Assembly: GCA_031292195.1 (NCBI GenBank)
Contig: JARLHP010000127.1
Location: forward strand, 1-64,000
DNA length: 64,000 bases
Direction: 5' to 3'
Source of the DNA: Syntrophobacteraceae bacterium
GTDB taxonomy: Bacteria > Desulfobacterota > Syntrophobacteria > Syntrophobacterales > Syntrophobacteraceae
A program made the translations under genes and the position numbers. The notes under the pieces were generated by a model, which was given only the letters and a program-made list of their open reading frames with translations, had not been told where the DNA came from and made no database searches. This document shows positions 27,993 through 38,895 of the stretch, one piece after another; the stretch's first letter is position 1; the number at the start of each line of letters is the position of its first letter.

Positions 27993-29864
27993 CTAAAGCC
28001 CTGCCAGTTTGCGCGCCAACGCCGGGGTGAGTTGACTCATTTGTATGACGAGCTGTGCATTTAGAACACTGGAAGAGGGATAGGGCGCCATCCCGTTGCC
28101 CTGCTGCCACCTATTACCGAATATCTGCTGTGCCGCCACCGCGCAAGTGCGCGACTTTAACGCCGGCGAAGGCGAGCCGTTTGCGAGAGTGGTCGCCGCC
28201 GGATCGACGCTGTACACCAGGATTGACAGAGTTCGATTGCTGTTGCGGACGATCTCGAACCGACGGAATTGCTGTGGATAATCCCTGGTTGACGGGGTCT
28301 CGACCATCCAGAAGCCGTGTCCATGAAGAGGATCGCCGGCGGTGGCGCCGGCTTTCGCCGGTTGCGGGGTGATGGTATTGCGGTGGACATGTCCCGCGAT
28401 CCACATGACGACGTTTGAATAGTGGGTATTGATTTGTTTGACCAGGGCCACGTCGGAGATGCAGGATTTAGGGGTCCAAATCGACTTGGGAGGCTGATAG
28501 CCGTAGGGGTTCACCGGAACATGGGAGCAAATGACCATGAGTTCGTTATCGGTCTGACCGGCCTCCAGTTGCCCAATGAGCCAACTGTAGCGCTGTTGGT
28601 CCAGAGAGCCTGCCGCGCTGCCGGTTTTGTCGGTATCGTCCAAAACGATGATCTTGAGCGGAATACCCGGCACCGGATGGAAAGAATAGCAGGCAAATCC
28701 GTTGATGACCATTTCCTGCGTGAAACCGTGGCCGACCGGTTTCGATGTGGTGTCGAAGAATTCGCCCATCCAATAGTTGATCGAAAGCGCGCGGCGGTTC
28801 TTATCGGCGGCAACCGGCCGGGGTTGGTTGGCAGGGGTGGTCTGCCCTACATTGATTATGTCTCCGTATTCCTTGGAGCCATCGACCACACCCATCAGGT
28901 AACCTCTGCCACGGAAGAGTTGTTGAAAATTGGGGGGCGACGTGGGCGGACCGGTGTTGAGGACGTTGGACCCGACGACCGTTGCCCGAAGGTAATCGGT
29001 CCAGAGGGTAGAGCCCTTCCAGAACTGATCGTGGTTGCCGACGGCCTGGTACCATCTGAGGGACTTGTCGAGCCCGGCCGCCTGGTATGGCAGCTGATAA
29101 TCTACCCGGTTGTGTCCCTTCTTTGCGTTTCCGTCTCCCAGATGAGCTCCGGAGCTGGGTTGGATCATCTTGCCGTCCATCACGTCTATAAACCATCTGA
29201 GTTCGTTGTACTGCGAGTTGTCGGCCGCGTCGCCAAGGCAAATGCCGAAATCAAACGGTTTGCTTTTGTGCAGGGCGTTGATTGTCTGGATAGCGGCGTC
29301 GAGTACCTGGGTCGTGTAGAGCATGATCCCTGAATAACTCGAACTGCCGCCGGCGGGCTGGGCGCTGTCCGGAGGGTTGGGCGGTTCGACGGCAGCCCCC
29401 GATGACGGTATGGTGGGATAGGGATATTGGTAGCCGTTGTAAATTGCCCCGGCAGGGCTTTCTTTGTCGCAGATATGCACGTCGCTCAAGGTGAAAAAAG
29501 ATACAAGTTGTACGGCCTTGGGATCGGGGCCCGGTGGAAGAATAATCAATCCGGTCTGAATGTCCATGCCGCGGAAAGAGAGGGCCGGCCCGTAATCCCA
29601 CACACCGTAGCCGTGTGCCCCGTAGGAAGCGATGCTGCTGGGAAAAATCTCGGCGTAGGGCGGCTGAGGGAATAAACCTTGCGGCTTCCCAACCGGAACG
29701 ATCGTCCTGTCCAGCGTGGTCAGGACCGTGTCGGAAATCGGGTAGGACGGCACGGCTTTAGCGGCAAGCGCCTTCTGGATTCTCGCCATAGGCGAAATCT
29801 CCAGCCCCAGGGCTGTGGCGCAACCCGCACAGCATTTCAAAAAATATCTTCTTGAAAAAGTCAT
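27993..29864 (-). CDS. Tat-exported metallophosphoesterase (TIGR03768-like)
   Basis: SRRYFLK Tat motif; 'FFTLSDVHICD', 'FGICLGDAADNS', 'QAVGNHDQFW', 'WIAGHVHRN'. Confidence 0.85.
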   Translation of the reverse strand: MTFSRRYFLKCCAGCATALGLEISPMARIQKALAAKAVPSYPISDTVLTTLDRTIVPVGKPQGLFPQPPYAEIFPSSIASYGAHGYGVWDYGPALSFRGMDIQTGLIILPPGPDPKAVQLVSFFTLSDVHICDKESPAGAIYNGYQYPYPTIPSSGAAVEPPNPPDSAQPAGGSSSYSGIMLYTTQVLDAAIQTINALHKSKPFDFGICLGDAADNSQYNELRWFIDVMDGKMIQPSSGAHLGDGNAKKGHNRVDYQLPYQAAGLDKSLRWYQAVGNHDQFWKGSTLWTDYLRATVVGSNVLNTGPPTSPPNFQQLFRGRGYLMGVVDGSKEYGDIINVGQTTPANQPRPVAADKNRRALSINYWMGEFFDTTSKPVGHGFTQEMVINGFACYSFHPVPGIPLKIIVLDDTDKTGSAAGSLDQQRYSWLIGQLEAGQTDNELMVICSHVPVNPYGYQPPKSIWTPKSCISDVALVKQINTHYSNVVMWIAGHVHRNTITPQPAKAGATAGDPLHGHGFWMVETPSTRDYPQQFRRFEIVRNSNRTLSILVYSVDPAATTLANGSPSPALKSRTCAVAAQQIFGNRWQQGNGMAPYPSSSVLNAQLVIQMSQLTPALARKLAGL

Positions 29865-30406
29865 AGGTACTCATCCTCCATGGTAACCGCGGGTTGCCCA
29901 CTGGAAACGAATCTCCACCCGGTAGCACTGGACAACCCCAAACACCCCCCACACTGCGCCCCACGCCCGGTCTGTGGCGGTAAATCCGCACATTCCAAAC
30001 TGCGGCGTCACCAAGATCGCCTCTCGGATTACTATTATCTGCTATTCGGTATAATGCTAAATTCTATTGAATAAAATTATTCGGCAAGCTGGGCAGGTCC
30101 GCAACCCGGCGCAGGCAAACCGGCTTTGCCTACCCGCACCATGTTCCCGTTTTTCCAGTGCGGTCGGCAAGCAGTAAAGGGGCGCGTAGACAGCGAGGAA
30201 ACCGCCTTCAAGAATTTCCCCTTGGGCCACCCCGTTCCCCCGCGATTTCCATCGTTTTCGGGATGGCCGCGGGACATGATGGACCGCGGTGCTGAACGAA
30301 TCCGCCGTGACGCCGGATTCGTCAAAGTGTTGGGGTGCTAATTTGCAAGCTGGATTTGAATAAGCTATATTTTCATGTAGAAAAACTGGATGAATGGAGG
30401 GCACAA

Positions 30407-30668
30407 ATGCATGCGACGAGTCTTCGGAAAGTTGGCGACTCTGTCATGCTAAAAAGCCGTACCACCCGCCATACTTGAACTATTGCACTTGCATGCCGGC
30501 GCAACTGTCGGCCTGACTGTGGACCGAGAGCGGCTTGTAGTTGAACCCACTCCTCGGCCGCACTACAGCATTGATCAACTCCTTGCTCAGTGCGACGCCT
30601 CGGCTGAGATGAGTGAGGAAGACCGCGCCTGGCGGGATAACACACCCGTTGGTAGCGAGCTGCTGTAG
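30407..30668 (+). pseudogene. Frameshifted MazE/ChpS-like antitoxin
   Basis: MHATSLRKVGDSVML-K / frameshift at A5 run 30451-30455 / AVPPAILELLHLHAGATVGLTVDRERLVVEPTPRPHYSIDQLLAQCDASAEMSEEDRAWRDNTPVGSELL*. Confidence 0.75.
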
Positions 30669-30724
30669 TGGAACGCGGCGATATTTCTCTGATCGTTAGC
30701 AACAGGAAACGCGAATTGTCTTGA
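30668..30724 (+). pseudogene. Truncated MazF/ChpB-like toxin start
   Basis: GTG overlapping antitoxin TAG: VERGDISLIVSNRKRELS*; 'ERGDI' is the canonical MazF N-terminal motif, the remainder is missing. Confidence 0.55.
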
Positions 30725-30781
30725 TTATATCTCCCTCCTCCTTCAATCGGCCAACCAAATCGCAGGCCGGTTATTTGTTAA

Positions 30782-30991
30782 ACCAGGTTGCGTTCAAAAT
30801 TTACCCGATGGGTTGCGCTTCGCTCCACCCATCCTTGTATCTTAAAAGAGCAAGAGCATGGGATTAACCGGGGTGACGAAAGTATTTGTTGGGCTGCGCT
30901 ACGCTTAGCCCAACCTACAGCCCCATCCTACGCCAGCCCGTCGAGAGCCGCTGCAGGATGGGTGAAACGCAGTGAAACCCATCTGTTTGAC
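30782..30991. repeat. Composite intergenic repeat block (partners at 27007-27122, 15519-15551 and the TTGGGCT family)
   Basis: Mosaic: 30782-30834, 30833-30865, 30889-30920, 30922-30991 each match other repeats in the window. Confidence 0.9.
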
Positions 30992-31171
30992 GCGTCTTGA
31001 ACGTAGATGAACGTAGCTCGCACACTGGCAGGTATTTTTTATATCTGCGTCCATCTGCGTCCATCTGCGGTGAGATCTTGGTAGTTCATACCAGGGTGCC
31101 CGGAAAACCCGCACTGTCCAATCTGACCGGTCAAAGTTGACAACGTGCTTTGAGGCCAATATAATTTTTCC

Positions 31172-32104
31172 ATGAAATGCATATTTGGCCCAGTACCATC
31201 GAGACGTTTCGGAAGGTCGCTCGGAATAGACGTCATTGCGGCGAAGACCTGTTCCTTCGACTGCATTTATTGCGAATCCGGCCCCACCACGTGTTTGAGC
31301 ATCACGCGGCAAAATTTCGTGGACTGCGGCGAGGTGCTGGCCGAACTTAAGGCTTTTACCCGAGCGGACCCGAACTTCGCCGATGTCCTCACGTTTTCGA
31401 GCGGTGGAGAGCCAACCCTCTATGAACCTATGGGGGAACTCATCACGGCAATCAAGAAGGATTATCCGCACATTCCCTTGATCGTCCTCACAAACGGTTC
31501 TCTATTGTGGAAGCCGGAGGTGAGGCGCGGCCTTCTTAAAGCCGATCGCGTGGTGCCTTCTTTGGACGCTGTAACCGCCGAGGTTTTCCGCAAAATCAAC
31601 AGACCCCACCCCTTCCTGGAGCCCGAGCAGATCGTCGAGGGAATACGGGCGTTTCGAAAAGATTACAAAGGCCGGCTTCACATCGAGGTGCTGCTTGTGG
31701 AGGGCGTAAACGACGGCCCGGAGGAGCTTTGCGCAATAGCGCGGGCTGTGGAGTCAATGACGCCGGACACGGTGGAACTGAACACGGTGGTTCGCCCTCC
31801 CGCCCACGCGGGCGCCAAGGGTCTGAGTGATGAAGCCATGGCGCGGGCCGCCGCGTTTTTCGGGTCGATGAATGTCGAAATAATCGGTACGTTCCAAGCG
31901 CACGAACAAGAGAGCAGCGAAGAAAACATCGATCAGCGAATAATCGATACCGTGGAAAGGCGTCCCTGCACGGAAGAGGAACTGGCCGCCTCTCTCGGGG
32001 TCTCCGCCGAACGGGTCCGCAGGGAATCCGCAAAGCTCCAGGAACAGGGCAGACTGACCCGGCTTTCTTTCGGTGGAAAGACGTTTATCCGCCCTGTCGA
32101 ATGA
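31172..32104 (+). CDS. Radical SAM protein (COG0731-like) with C-terminal winged helix
   Basis: 'MKCIFGPVPSRRFGRSLGIDVIAAKTCSFDCIYCESGPTT'; C-terminal wHTH 'RPCTEEELAASLGVSAERVRRESAKLQEQGRL'. Confidence 0.88.
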   Translation: MKCIFGPVPSRRFGRSLGIDVIAAKTCSFDCIYCESGPTTCLSITRQNFVDCGEVLAELKAFTRADPNFADVLTFSSGGEPTLYEPMGELITAIKKDYPHIPLIVLTNGSLLWKPEVRRGLLKADRVVPSLDAVTAEVFRKINRPHPFLEPEQIVEGIRAFRKDYKGRLHIEVLLVEGVNDGPEELCAIARAVESMTPDTVELNTVVRPPAHAGAKGLSDEAMARAAAFFGSMNVEIIGTFQAHEQESSEENIDQRIIDTVERRPCTEEELAASLGVSAERVRRESAKLQEQGRLTRLSFGGKTFIRPVE

Positions 32105-32240
32105 TCTCCGGTTGTTGGGCTGCGCTTTGCTTAGCCCCTGCTTAGCCCAACCTTGTATCTACAGGCTGCCCGGTGAACCCCGCGACCTCGTTGGGCCAGG
32201 TGGTCCCGGCTGCGGCGGTACGCTGCAGCCGGGACGCCCG

Positions 32241-34973
32241 TCACCTTTGCAAATCGTTTCCGGTGGCCGGCGGGGCAATAAGTGTTTTGGCCGGCCTCTC
32301 GGGCAGGGTCCTGACCACCAGGGTATTTGTGAAAAGCCTGCGGGCAAGCTCCTCTACCTGCCGGGCGGTGACTGCCTTTACCAGGGCGGGATATCGGTCC
32401 GTATAGTTCCAGCCCAGTCCCAACACCTCGTCCAACGCCGCATCCCCGGCCCGGCTCTCGATGGTTTCTTTTTCGAACTTAATCCCAACCAGAAGGGCGT
32501 CTTTGGCCCTGGCCAGTTCGCTTTCCGGAACCAGTTGGTCCTTCAGGCGATCCAGATTCTGTTCGATTATCTTCTGCACCCCGGGCAAGTTGGCCATCGT
32601 GGTCTGGGTGAGCACGCCCAAAAATCCGGAGTTTACGCCATAAAACGGGAAAGTGCTTACGGTATAGATCAGGTCCTTGTCCCCGCCTCTTAGCGAGTCG
32701 AACATCCGACCCGAAAGAGAACCTCCCCCCGAAAGGACCTCGGTCAGCACATCGAGCACGGGCCTCTCGGGAGCGCCAATGCCAAGACCGTTCGTACCGA
32801 CCATAAGAGCCGAACTGCTCTTTTCATCCCTTATCTCAACAGTGCGGTTGGCCACCAGCGGGTGGGTCTCCTCCACCAGATTCACTGTCACGGGTTCACC
32901 GGTCCATTTTCCAAAATCCCGGTTCGCCAGGCGCGCCGCCTCCCGCGGGTCCACATCCCCATAAATTGCCAGGACCGAATGGGTGGGATTCACCATTTTG
33001 CGATAAAAAGCAACAATTTGATCTCGCGTAAAAGAGTTGACGGAAGCTATCGTTCCCAGCTTGTAGTTGGCATAGGGAGTTTTGTGAAAATAATTACTCA
33101 TAAAGAGCCGCATTGCCTCGCCGCGCCAGTTCTCATCGCACATTTTTATGGCGGTGAGAGTGTCCTGCTTCTGTTTTGCAATCTGGTCGGGAGGAAAGCT
33201 TGCATTTTGGGCTATATCGGCCAGTAGACGTAGTCCAAGGCCGAAGTCCCCTTTGAGCACCTTTATCGAAACATGGTAGCTGTTGTAGTCGGAAGCGGCG
33301 CTGATTTCGCCTCCGACGTCCTCCACCTTTTTCATCAGATCGATTTTTTTGCAGGTCTTGGTCCCGGCGGTGAGCAAGGCCGCGGTAAAGACCGAGATAC
33401 CGGGATTTTTCACCGTTTCCAGTGACAGGCCGCCTTTTCCCCACAGCTGCAAAGTCACAATCGGCAGGTTCTTATCCTTTTTAATCAGCAACTTCAGCCC
33501 GTTGCCTATCCGGCTGTATGCAACTCCCGCGGCTTCAGGGGGCCGGCATTTGACTGCGGCAACTTTTCCAGCGGCAGTCGAGGGGGGCTTTATGACCGCC
33601 ACGTTCATGCGCTCGCCCACCAGGTACCGCCTGGCCGCATCCTGCACCTGACGCGCGGTCACCGCGCGGATCCGGTCGAGATAATGATCGTCGTAGTAAG
33701 GGTTTCCGGTAAGATCATAGGAGGAGGCAAGCGAGGAAGCCATGGACTCGACGGATTCTTTTTGGAAGATGTGCTGCGCTATGGCCGTATTTTTGGCTTT
33801 AGCCAGTTCCGCCGCGCCGATCGGTACATCTTTTAGAGACGCGATCTCATTTTCGATGCATGTCAGGGCCGAGGGCCACTGGGCAGCCGACATGGACGCG
33901 GAAATAATGAACTGGCCGCTCACAAAGGCGGGGGTCCAGTTCGTTGCTTCAATGCCAAAGACTTTGTTCTGCTTTTCCTTCATACTGCAATAGAGGCGGC
34001 AGGTTTCACCCTCCCCCATCACTTGTGCGAGAACGTCAAGGGCGTAGAGGTCATGATCATGAGCGTCCACCGATGGAAACCCGATCATCGCCCGGGTCAG
34101 CCTGGTAATGGGAACCGTTTTTTCCTCCCACCGGGGGCTTGCCTGCGCGGGTTCCAGAGGTACAACCACGGGGGGCGAATTTTCGGAAACAAAATTCCTG
34201 GTCTTTTCGGCCACCAACTGGAGGACTTCCGAGGCCGCCACATTGCCGGCCACAGCCACTATCATGTTCTGCGGCTGATAGCGGAGGCGGTAATAATCAA
34301 GCAGGGCTTCCCGGTCCTGTTTGACGAAGACATGGGGAAAGCCGACTACAGGATAGCGCACCGGACTTTTCCGGTAGGCCGTTTGGAGAAACAGCTCCCA
34401 CAGGACATTACCCGGGTTGCTCTCCCGCATTTTCATCTCCTGCTGGATAACGTTTTTCTCCCTGTCGATATCTCTAACGGCAATGAGGTTTTCAGTCACC
34501 TTGGAGAGCAGAATATCCAAAACGTCCCGCCAGTGGTCAGCCCCGGCATCGATGTGGAAAACTGTACGGTCATAGCTCGTGTAGGCGTTCATCGAGCCGC
34601 CTATCGCTTCGAGGCGTTCCTTGGCCTGTTCTTCGGTCATGGAACGAGTCGAACCCGAGACCACTATATGCTCAAGATAATGAGAAAGCCCGGCCCTCAT
34701 GTATTTACCTTCCAGCACAGAGCCCGTCCGGACGAAAACCTGCGCGGACACCACCCCGGATTCGGACATCTGATGAACCAGCAGGGTCAAACCGTTTTTG
34801 AGCACCACGAAAAGATCGCCGGGCTTGGAGGCAATGGTGCGGTCAACAAAAGACTGCGACTGGGGCGGTATGAACGGGCATTGCCCGCCCTGGAACGAAA
34901 GAGCGGCCAAGGGAAGCCCCAGGCAAAAGAATGGGACCAGTATACAAGCCAAAACCGTTCTATTTGGTATCAA
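32241..34973 (-). CDS. M16 family zinc metallopeptidase (tandem-domain)
   Basis: 'GLSHYLEHIVVSGSTRSMTEEQ' (HxxEH-type HYLEH); second inactive-like repeat at 'NGLKLLIKKDKNLPIVTLQLWGKGGLSLE'; signal peptide. Confidence 0.92.
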   Translation of the reverse strand: MIPNRTVLACILVPFFCLGLPLAALSFQGGQCPFIPPQSQSFVDRTIASKPGDLFVVLKNGLTLLVHQMSESGVVSAQVFVRTGSVLEGKYMRAGLSHYLEHIVVSGSTRSMTEEQAKERLEAIGGSMNAYTSYDRTVFHIDAGADHWRDVLDILLSKVTENLIAVRDIDREKNVIQQEMKMRESNPGNVLWELFLQTAYRKSPVRYPVVGFPHVFVKQDREALLDYYRLRYQPQNMIVAVAGNVAASEVLQLVAEKTRNFVSENSPPVVVPLEPAQASPRWEEKTVPITRLTRAMIGFPSVDAHDHDLYALDVLAQVMGEGETCRLYCSMKEKQNKVFGIEATNWTPAFVSGQFIISASMSAAQWPSALTCIENEIASLKDVPIGAAELAKAKNTAIAQHIFQKESVESMASSLASSYDLTGNPYYDDHYLDRIRAVTARQVQDAARRYLVGERMNVAVIKPPSTAAGKVAAVKCRPPEAAGVAYSRIGNGLKLLIKKDKNLPIVTLQLWGKGGLSLETVKNPGISVFTAALLTAGTKTCKKIDLMKKVEDVGGEISAASDYNSYHVSIKVLKGDFGLGLRLLADIAQNASFPPDQIAKQKQDTLTAIKMCDENWRGEAMRLFMSNYFHKTPYANYKLGTIASVNSFTRDQIVAFYRKMVNPTHSVLAIYGDVDPREAARLANRDFGKWTGEPVTVNLVEETHPLVANRTVEIRDEKSSSALMVGTNGLGIGAPERPVLDVLTEVLSGGGSLSGRMFDSLRGGDKDLIYTVSTFPFYGVNSGFLGVLTQTTMANLPGVQKIIEQNLDRLKDQLVPESELARAKDALLVGIKFEKETIESRAGDAALDEVLGLGWNYTDRYPALVKAVTARQVEELARRLFTNTLVVRTLPERPAKTLIAPPATGNDLQR

Positions 34974-35044
34974 TTCATTTCCTTTCAGCTAATTTTGAGT
35001 CCATCTCCAGGAGGGGTTCCGCTAATTGTAAATGGGAAGTCAAT

Positions 35045-35092
35045 ACGGCGTGCCGGCGGCGGTGGGACCGCCAGCCGGGATTGCCAAGCCCG
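35045..35092. repeat. GC-rich palindromic repeat GGCGGTGGGACCGCC(N)GCCGGG(N)TTGCC family
   Basis: cggcgtgccggcggcggtgggaccgccagccgggattgccaagccc; relatives at about 46204-46252, 46124-46166 and 55635-55700. Confidence 0.7.
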
Positions 35093-35357
35093 GGCCACGG
35101 ACTTTTCGCGGTTTCCGGGTATCCCGGGTGGACATGAGAAACCGCCCTGAAAAGCTCTTGTTCGGCTGCGCTCTATGCTTATCCCAACCTGCGGATCTCC
35201 GCAAAGAAGCACGAAGAACCGCGCTCCGAAACTTTTCATTAAATTGGGTGTTCCGAGGTAGCATGAAAGATTGTGGTTGGATCATGATACATGGAAGGAA
35301 AACGACAACAGGCTTTTTCCGCATCGGGCCGAATCGGCCCGGGCGGCGGCCACCTTT

Positions 35358-36803
35358 TCAACGCATGGACTCTCGGACTTCGACCGGGTTATTGAGCAGA
35401 AGGTCGGGGTGAACACCATAATTGTAGCTTCGCATGCGAAAATAATTGTCGAGTATTCCCACCCTGGAATCGACGTAATCATAGATGGTAAGACGGTTGT
35501 CGGCGGTTTCCCCATCCTGGGATATATCCCGGATGGCATTGGAGAGGTTCTTCTGGAAGTAAACCGGAACCGCCAGGAAAACGACGTGAGATTTCAGGGT
35601 TCGCGAGAACTGAGGCAAAGCGCCGGGGGAAACCAGAAGCACCTTGGCCTGCAACGCTCCGCCATGCGAAACATGGTTATTGCCGCCGTCTTCGTCGGCC
35701 ATCCTGGAAGCGCCGCCGAGCCTGCTGTAAGGAAACACCGTGACTCCGCGCCGGCTGAATTCGTCGCCCAGGGCCCGGTCATGCTCTTCACCGCCCGAAA
35801 GCACCAGGACCTGCGCTGCGCCTTTACCCAGTTCCACCTCCACATCGTCGGCGATTTTACGGTTTCTTTCCGGGTCAAGCATTAGTCCCTGGAGCATGGA
35901 GGCGTAGTCAGCCCTGGAAGTATAGGGATAATCAAAATCGGTGCGCCGGGCTATCACCGTGCCCGGTATTATTCCTCGTCCTTCCCTGGCATCTTTTTCG
36001 TCGATGGAGTAAACCACATCGCCCAGGTGAAAATGAATCAGCTTCAAAAGCCGATCTTTGCGCTGCAGGGTGTTGGACAGACCCAGCACATAGCGGCAGT
36101 CGAAGTTGGGAAGAAGGTTGGTCAGAATCTTTGATGGAGAACGCTGGGACTCGTCGAAGATGATTAATCCCACCTTGTCGAAAATCTTTCTCCAATGGCG
36201 CATGACTTCGCCTATATGTCCAATGGTAATCCGGCTTCCAATCTCTTGGGTGCCGCTCGAAAACATTCCCACTTCCGAGGCCGGAATCTGCAGAAAGCCT
36301 TCGATTTTTCTTAGCCAGCCGTCAAAGAGATCTGCTTTGGGGACTACGATCAGCGCAGGTTGGCGCCTTTGGGCAAGGGTGTAGAGAGCGATGACGGTTT
36401 TGCCGCTCTTGTGACCTCCCACCAAGGTGGCGCAATCGTGTTCCAGCACGGCCTCGGCCGCCGCCTGCTGGTAGTTTTTCAATTCTCCGTGAAACTCCAC
36501 GTCTATGGGGTCGAAATGTCGCCTGCGGTCCACCAGACGGTACGGGACCTGATATTTTTTGCACAGGTCCACGAACTGGTCGAGAAACCCTCTGGGGATG
36601 AGATAATACCTGCCCTTCTGCTTAAGACAGCAAATCTGGGCAGGAATGTTGCCGATCCATTCACCCCGATTGTGCCGCATCTCATATTCGGGGTTGGTGA
36701 AAACAAGTCGTTCGTGCAACTTTTTTTCGAGCACCGGAGGCAACCCGTCAATGGGCACCTTGATCCACTCGGCAAGCAAGACATTGATATGTTTGGCGAA
36801 CAT
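35358..36803 (-). CDS. Superfamily 2 (DEAD/DEAH-like) helicase/ATPase with N-terminal domain resembling TOTE-type helicases
   Basis: Walker A 'LVGGHKSGKTVIAL'; motif II 'LIIFDESQRSPSK'; start at ATG 36803 with GGAGG SD. Listed ORF begins upstream at 36923. Confidence 0.75.
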   Translation of the reverse strand: MFAKHINVLLAEWIKVPIDGLPPVLEKKLHERLVFTNPEYEMRHNRGEWIGNIPAQICCLKQKGRYYLIPRGFLDQFVDLCKKYQVPYRLVDRRRHFDPIDVEFHGELKNYQQAAAEAVLEHDCATLVGGHKSGKTVIALYTLAQRRQPALIVVPKADLFDGWLRKIEGFLQIPASEVGMFSSGTQEIGSRITIGHIGEVMRHWRKIFDKVGLIIFDESQRSPSKILTNLLPNFDCRYVLGLSNTLQRKDRLLKLIHFHLGDVVYSIDEKDAREGRGIIPGTVIARRTDFDYPYTSRADYASMLQGLMLDPERNRKIADDVEVELGKGAAQVLVLSGGEEHDRALGDEFSRRGVTVFPYSRLGGASRMADEDGGNNHVSHGGALQAKVLLVSPGALPQFSRTLKSHVVFLAVPVYFQKNLSNAIRDISQDGETADNRLTIYDYVDSRVGILDNYFRMRSYNYGVHPDLLLNNPVEVRESMR

Positions 36804-37075
36804 CTCGAAAAATCCTCCGCCCGGAGCTCTACCCCACACCAAACCGCCCCTGGACAGAAAAAAGCTGAATGATAGAACTGAGCGCCGGACAGGCACAACG
36901 GCACTGCGCCCGCGCAGGCTCATAAAAAACGTTGCGGACCGGTCGTTTCGGCTTCGGAGAGAGTAGCCTTAGTGATATTATTACTATCCCTTAGTGCACG
37001 GTTGATTAGAATGATACCGCACAGTCTACCGAAAGTGTTATAATCAACTAACTTATTGCCCCAAAGGAGCTTTCA

Positions 37076-37411
37076 GTGAAAGGTGATCCCCCGCAATTAC
37101 TAATTATAGAGCAACTTTCCCGCGAATACGATGAAAAATATCGAAATCTGGAAAAACTAGTCTCCGAAAGCACCACCGAAGAGATTCCGCCGCAGCTGAT
37201 GGGGCTGGCTGAACGCGCCGCGGACCGTTTTCGCTCCGCCCAGGCGACCCTGCTCTCACTGCCCGCAACATTCGAAGAGGATGCGGTCCACACGGCCCTC
37301 CCAGCCATGACGGCGCTCTTCCGGGCATTCGACGAGATGCGCATTCTTTTCCAATTTTTATTTGAAACTATCAACAGCGAATCTGAATACAAGGAGAGTA
37401 GTGAAGAGTGA
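37076..37411 (+). CDS. Small hypothetical protein (GTG start)
   Basis: SD aaaggagc then GTG; 111 aa helical protein; 3' end reads into a ttcact-type repeat. Confidence 0.6.
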   Translation: MKGDPPQLLIIEQLSREYDEKYRNLEKLVSESTTEEIPPQLMGLAERAADRFRSAQATLLSLPATFEEDAVHTALPAMTALFRAFDEMRILFQFLFETINSESEYKESSEE

Positions 37412-37463
37412 TCAGTGAACAGAAAAAACATCCGGTTACCGCTCACTGCTCACTGTTCGAGCC

Positions 37464-37503
37464 CCGCCGGGAAGAGCTCTTGCAAAAGGGGACTTCCCGG
37501 CGG
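37464..37503. repeat. 11-bp perfect inverted repeat CCGCCGGGAAG...CTTCCCGGCGG
   Basis: Stem 37464-37474/37493-37503, 18-nt loop. Confidence 0.6.
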
Positions 37504-37592
37504 AGTTCAAAGGAGTTCTGGACGATTTATAGTTACAGCAACTGGTGGCAAGAGTCCCCGCCATCCACAAAAGAAAGACTCTTTTCCCGATC

Positions 37593-38849
<1,257 letters not shown>

Positions 38850-38895
38850 TCACACTCCCCGTTTACGAAAACATATCCGCAGATTCAGAAAACCT

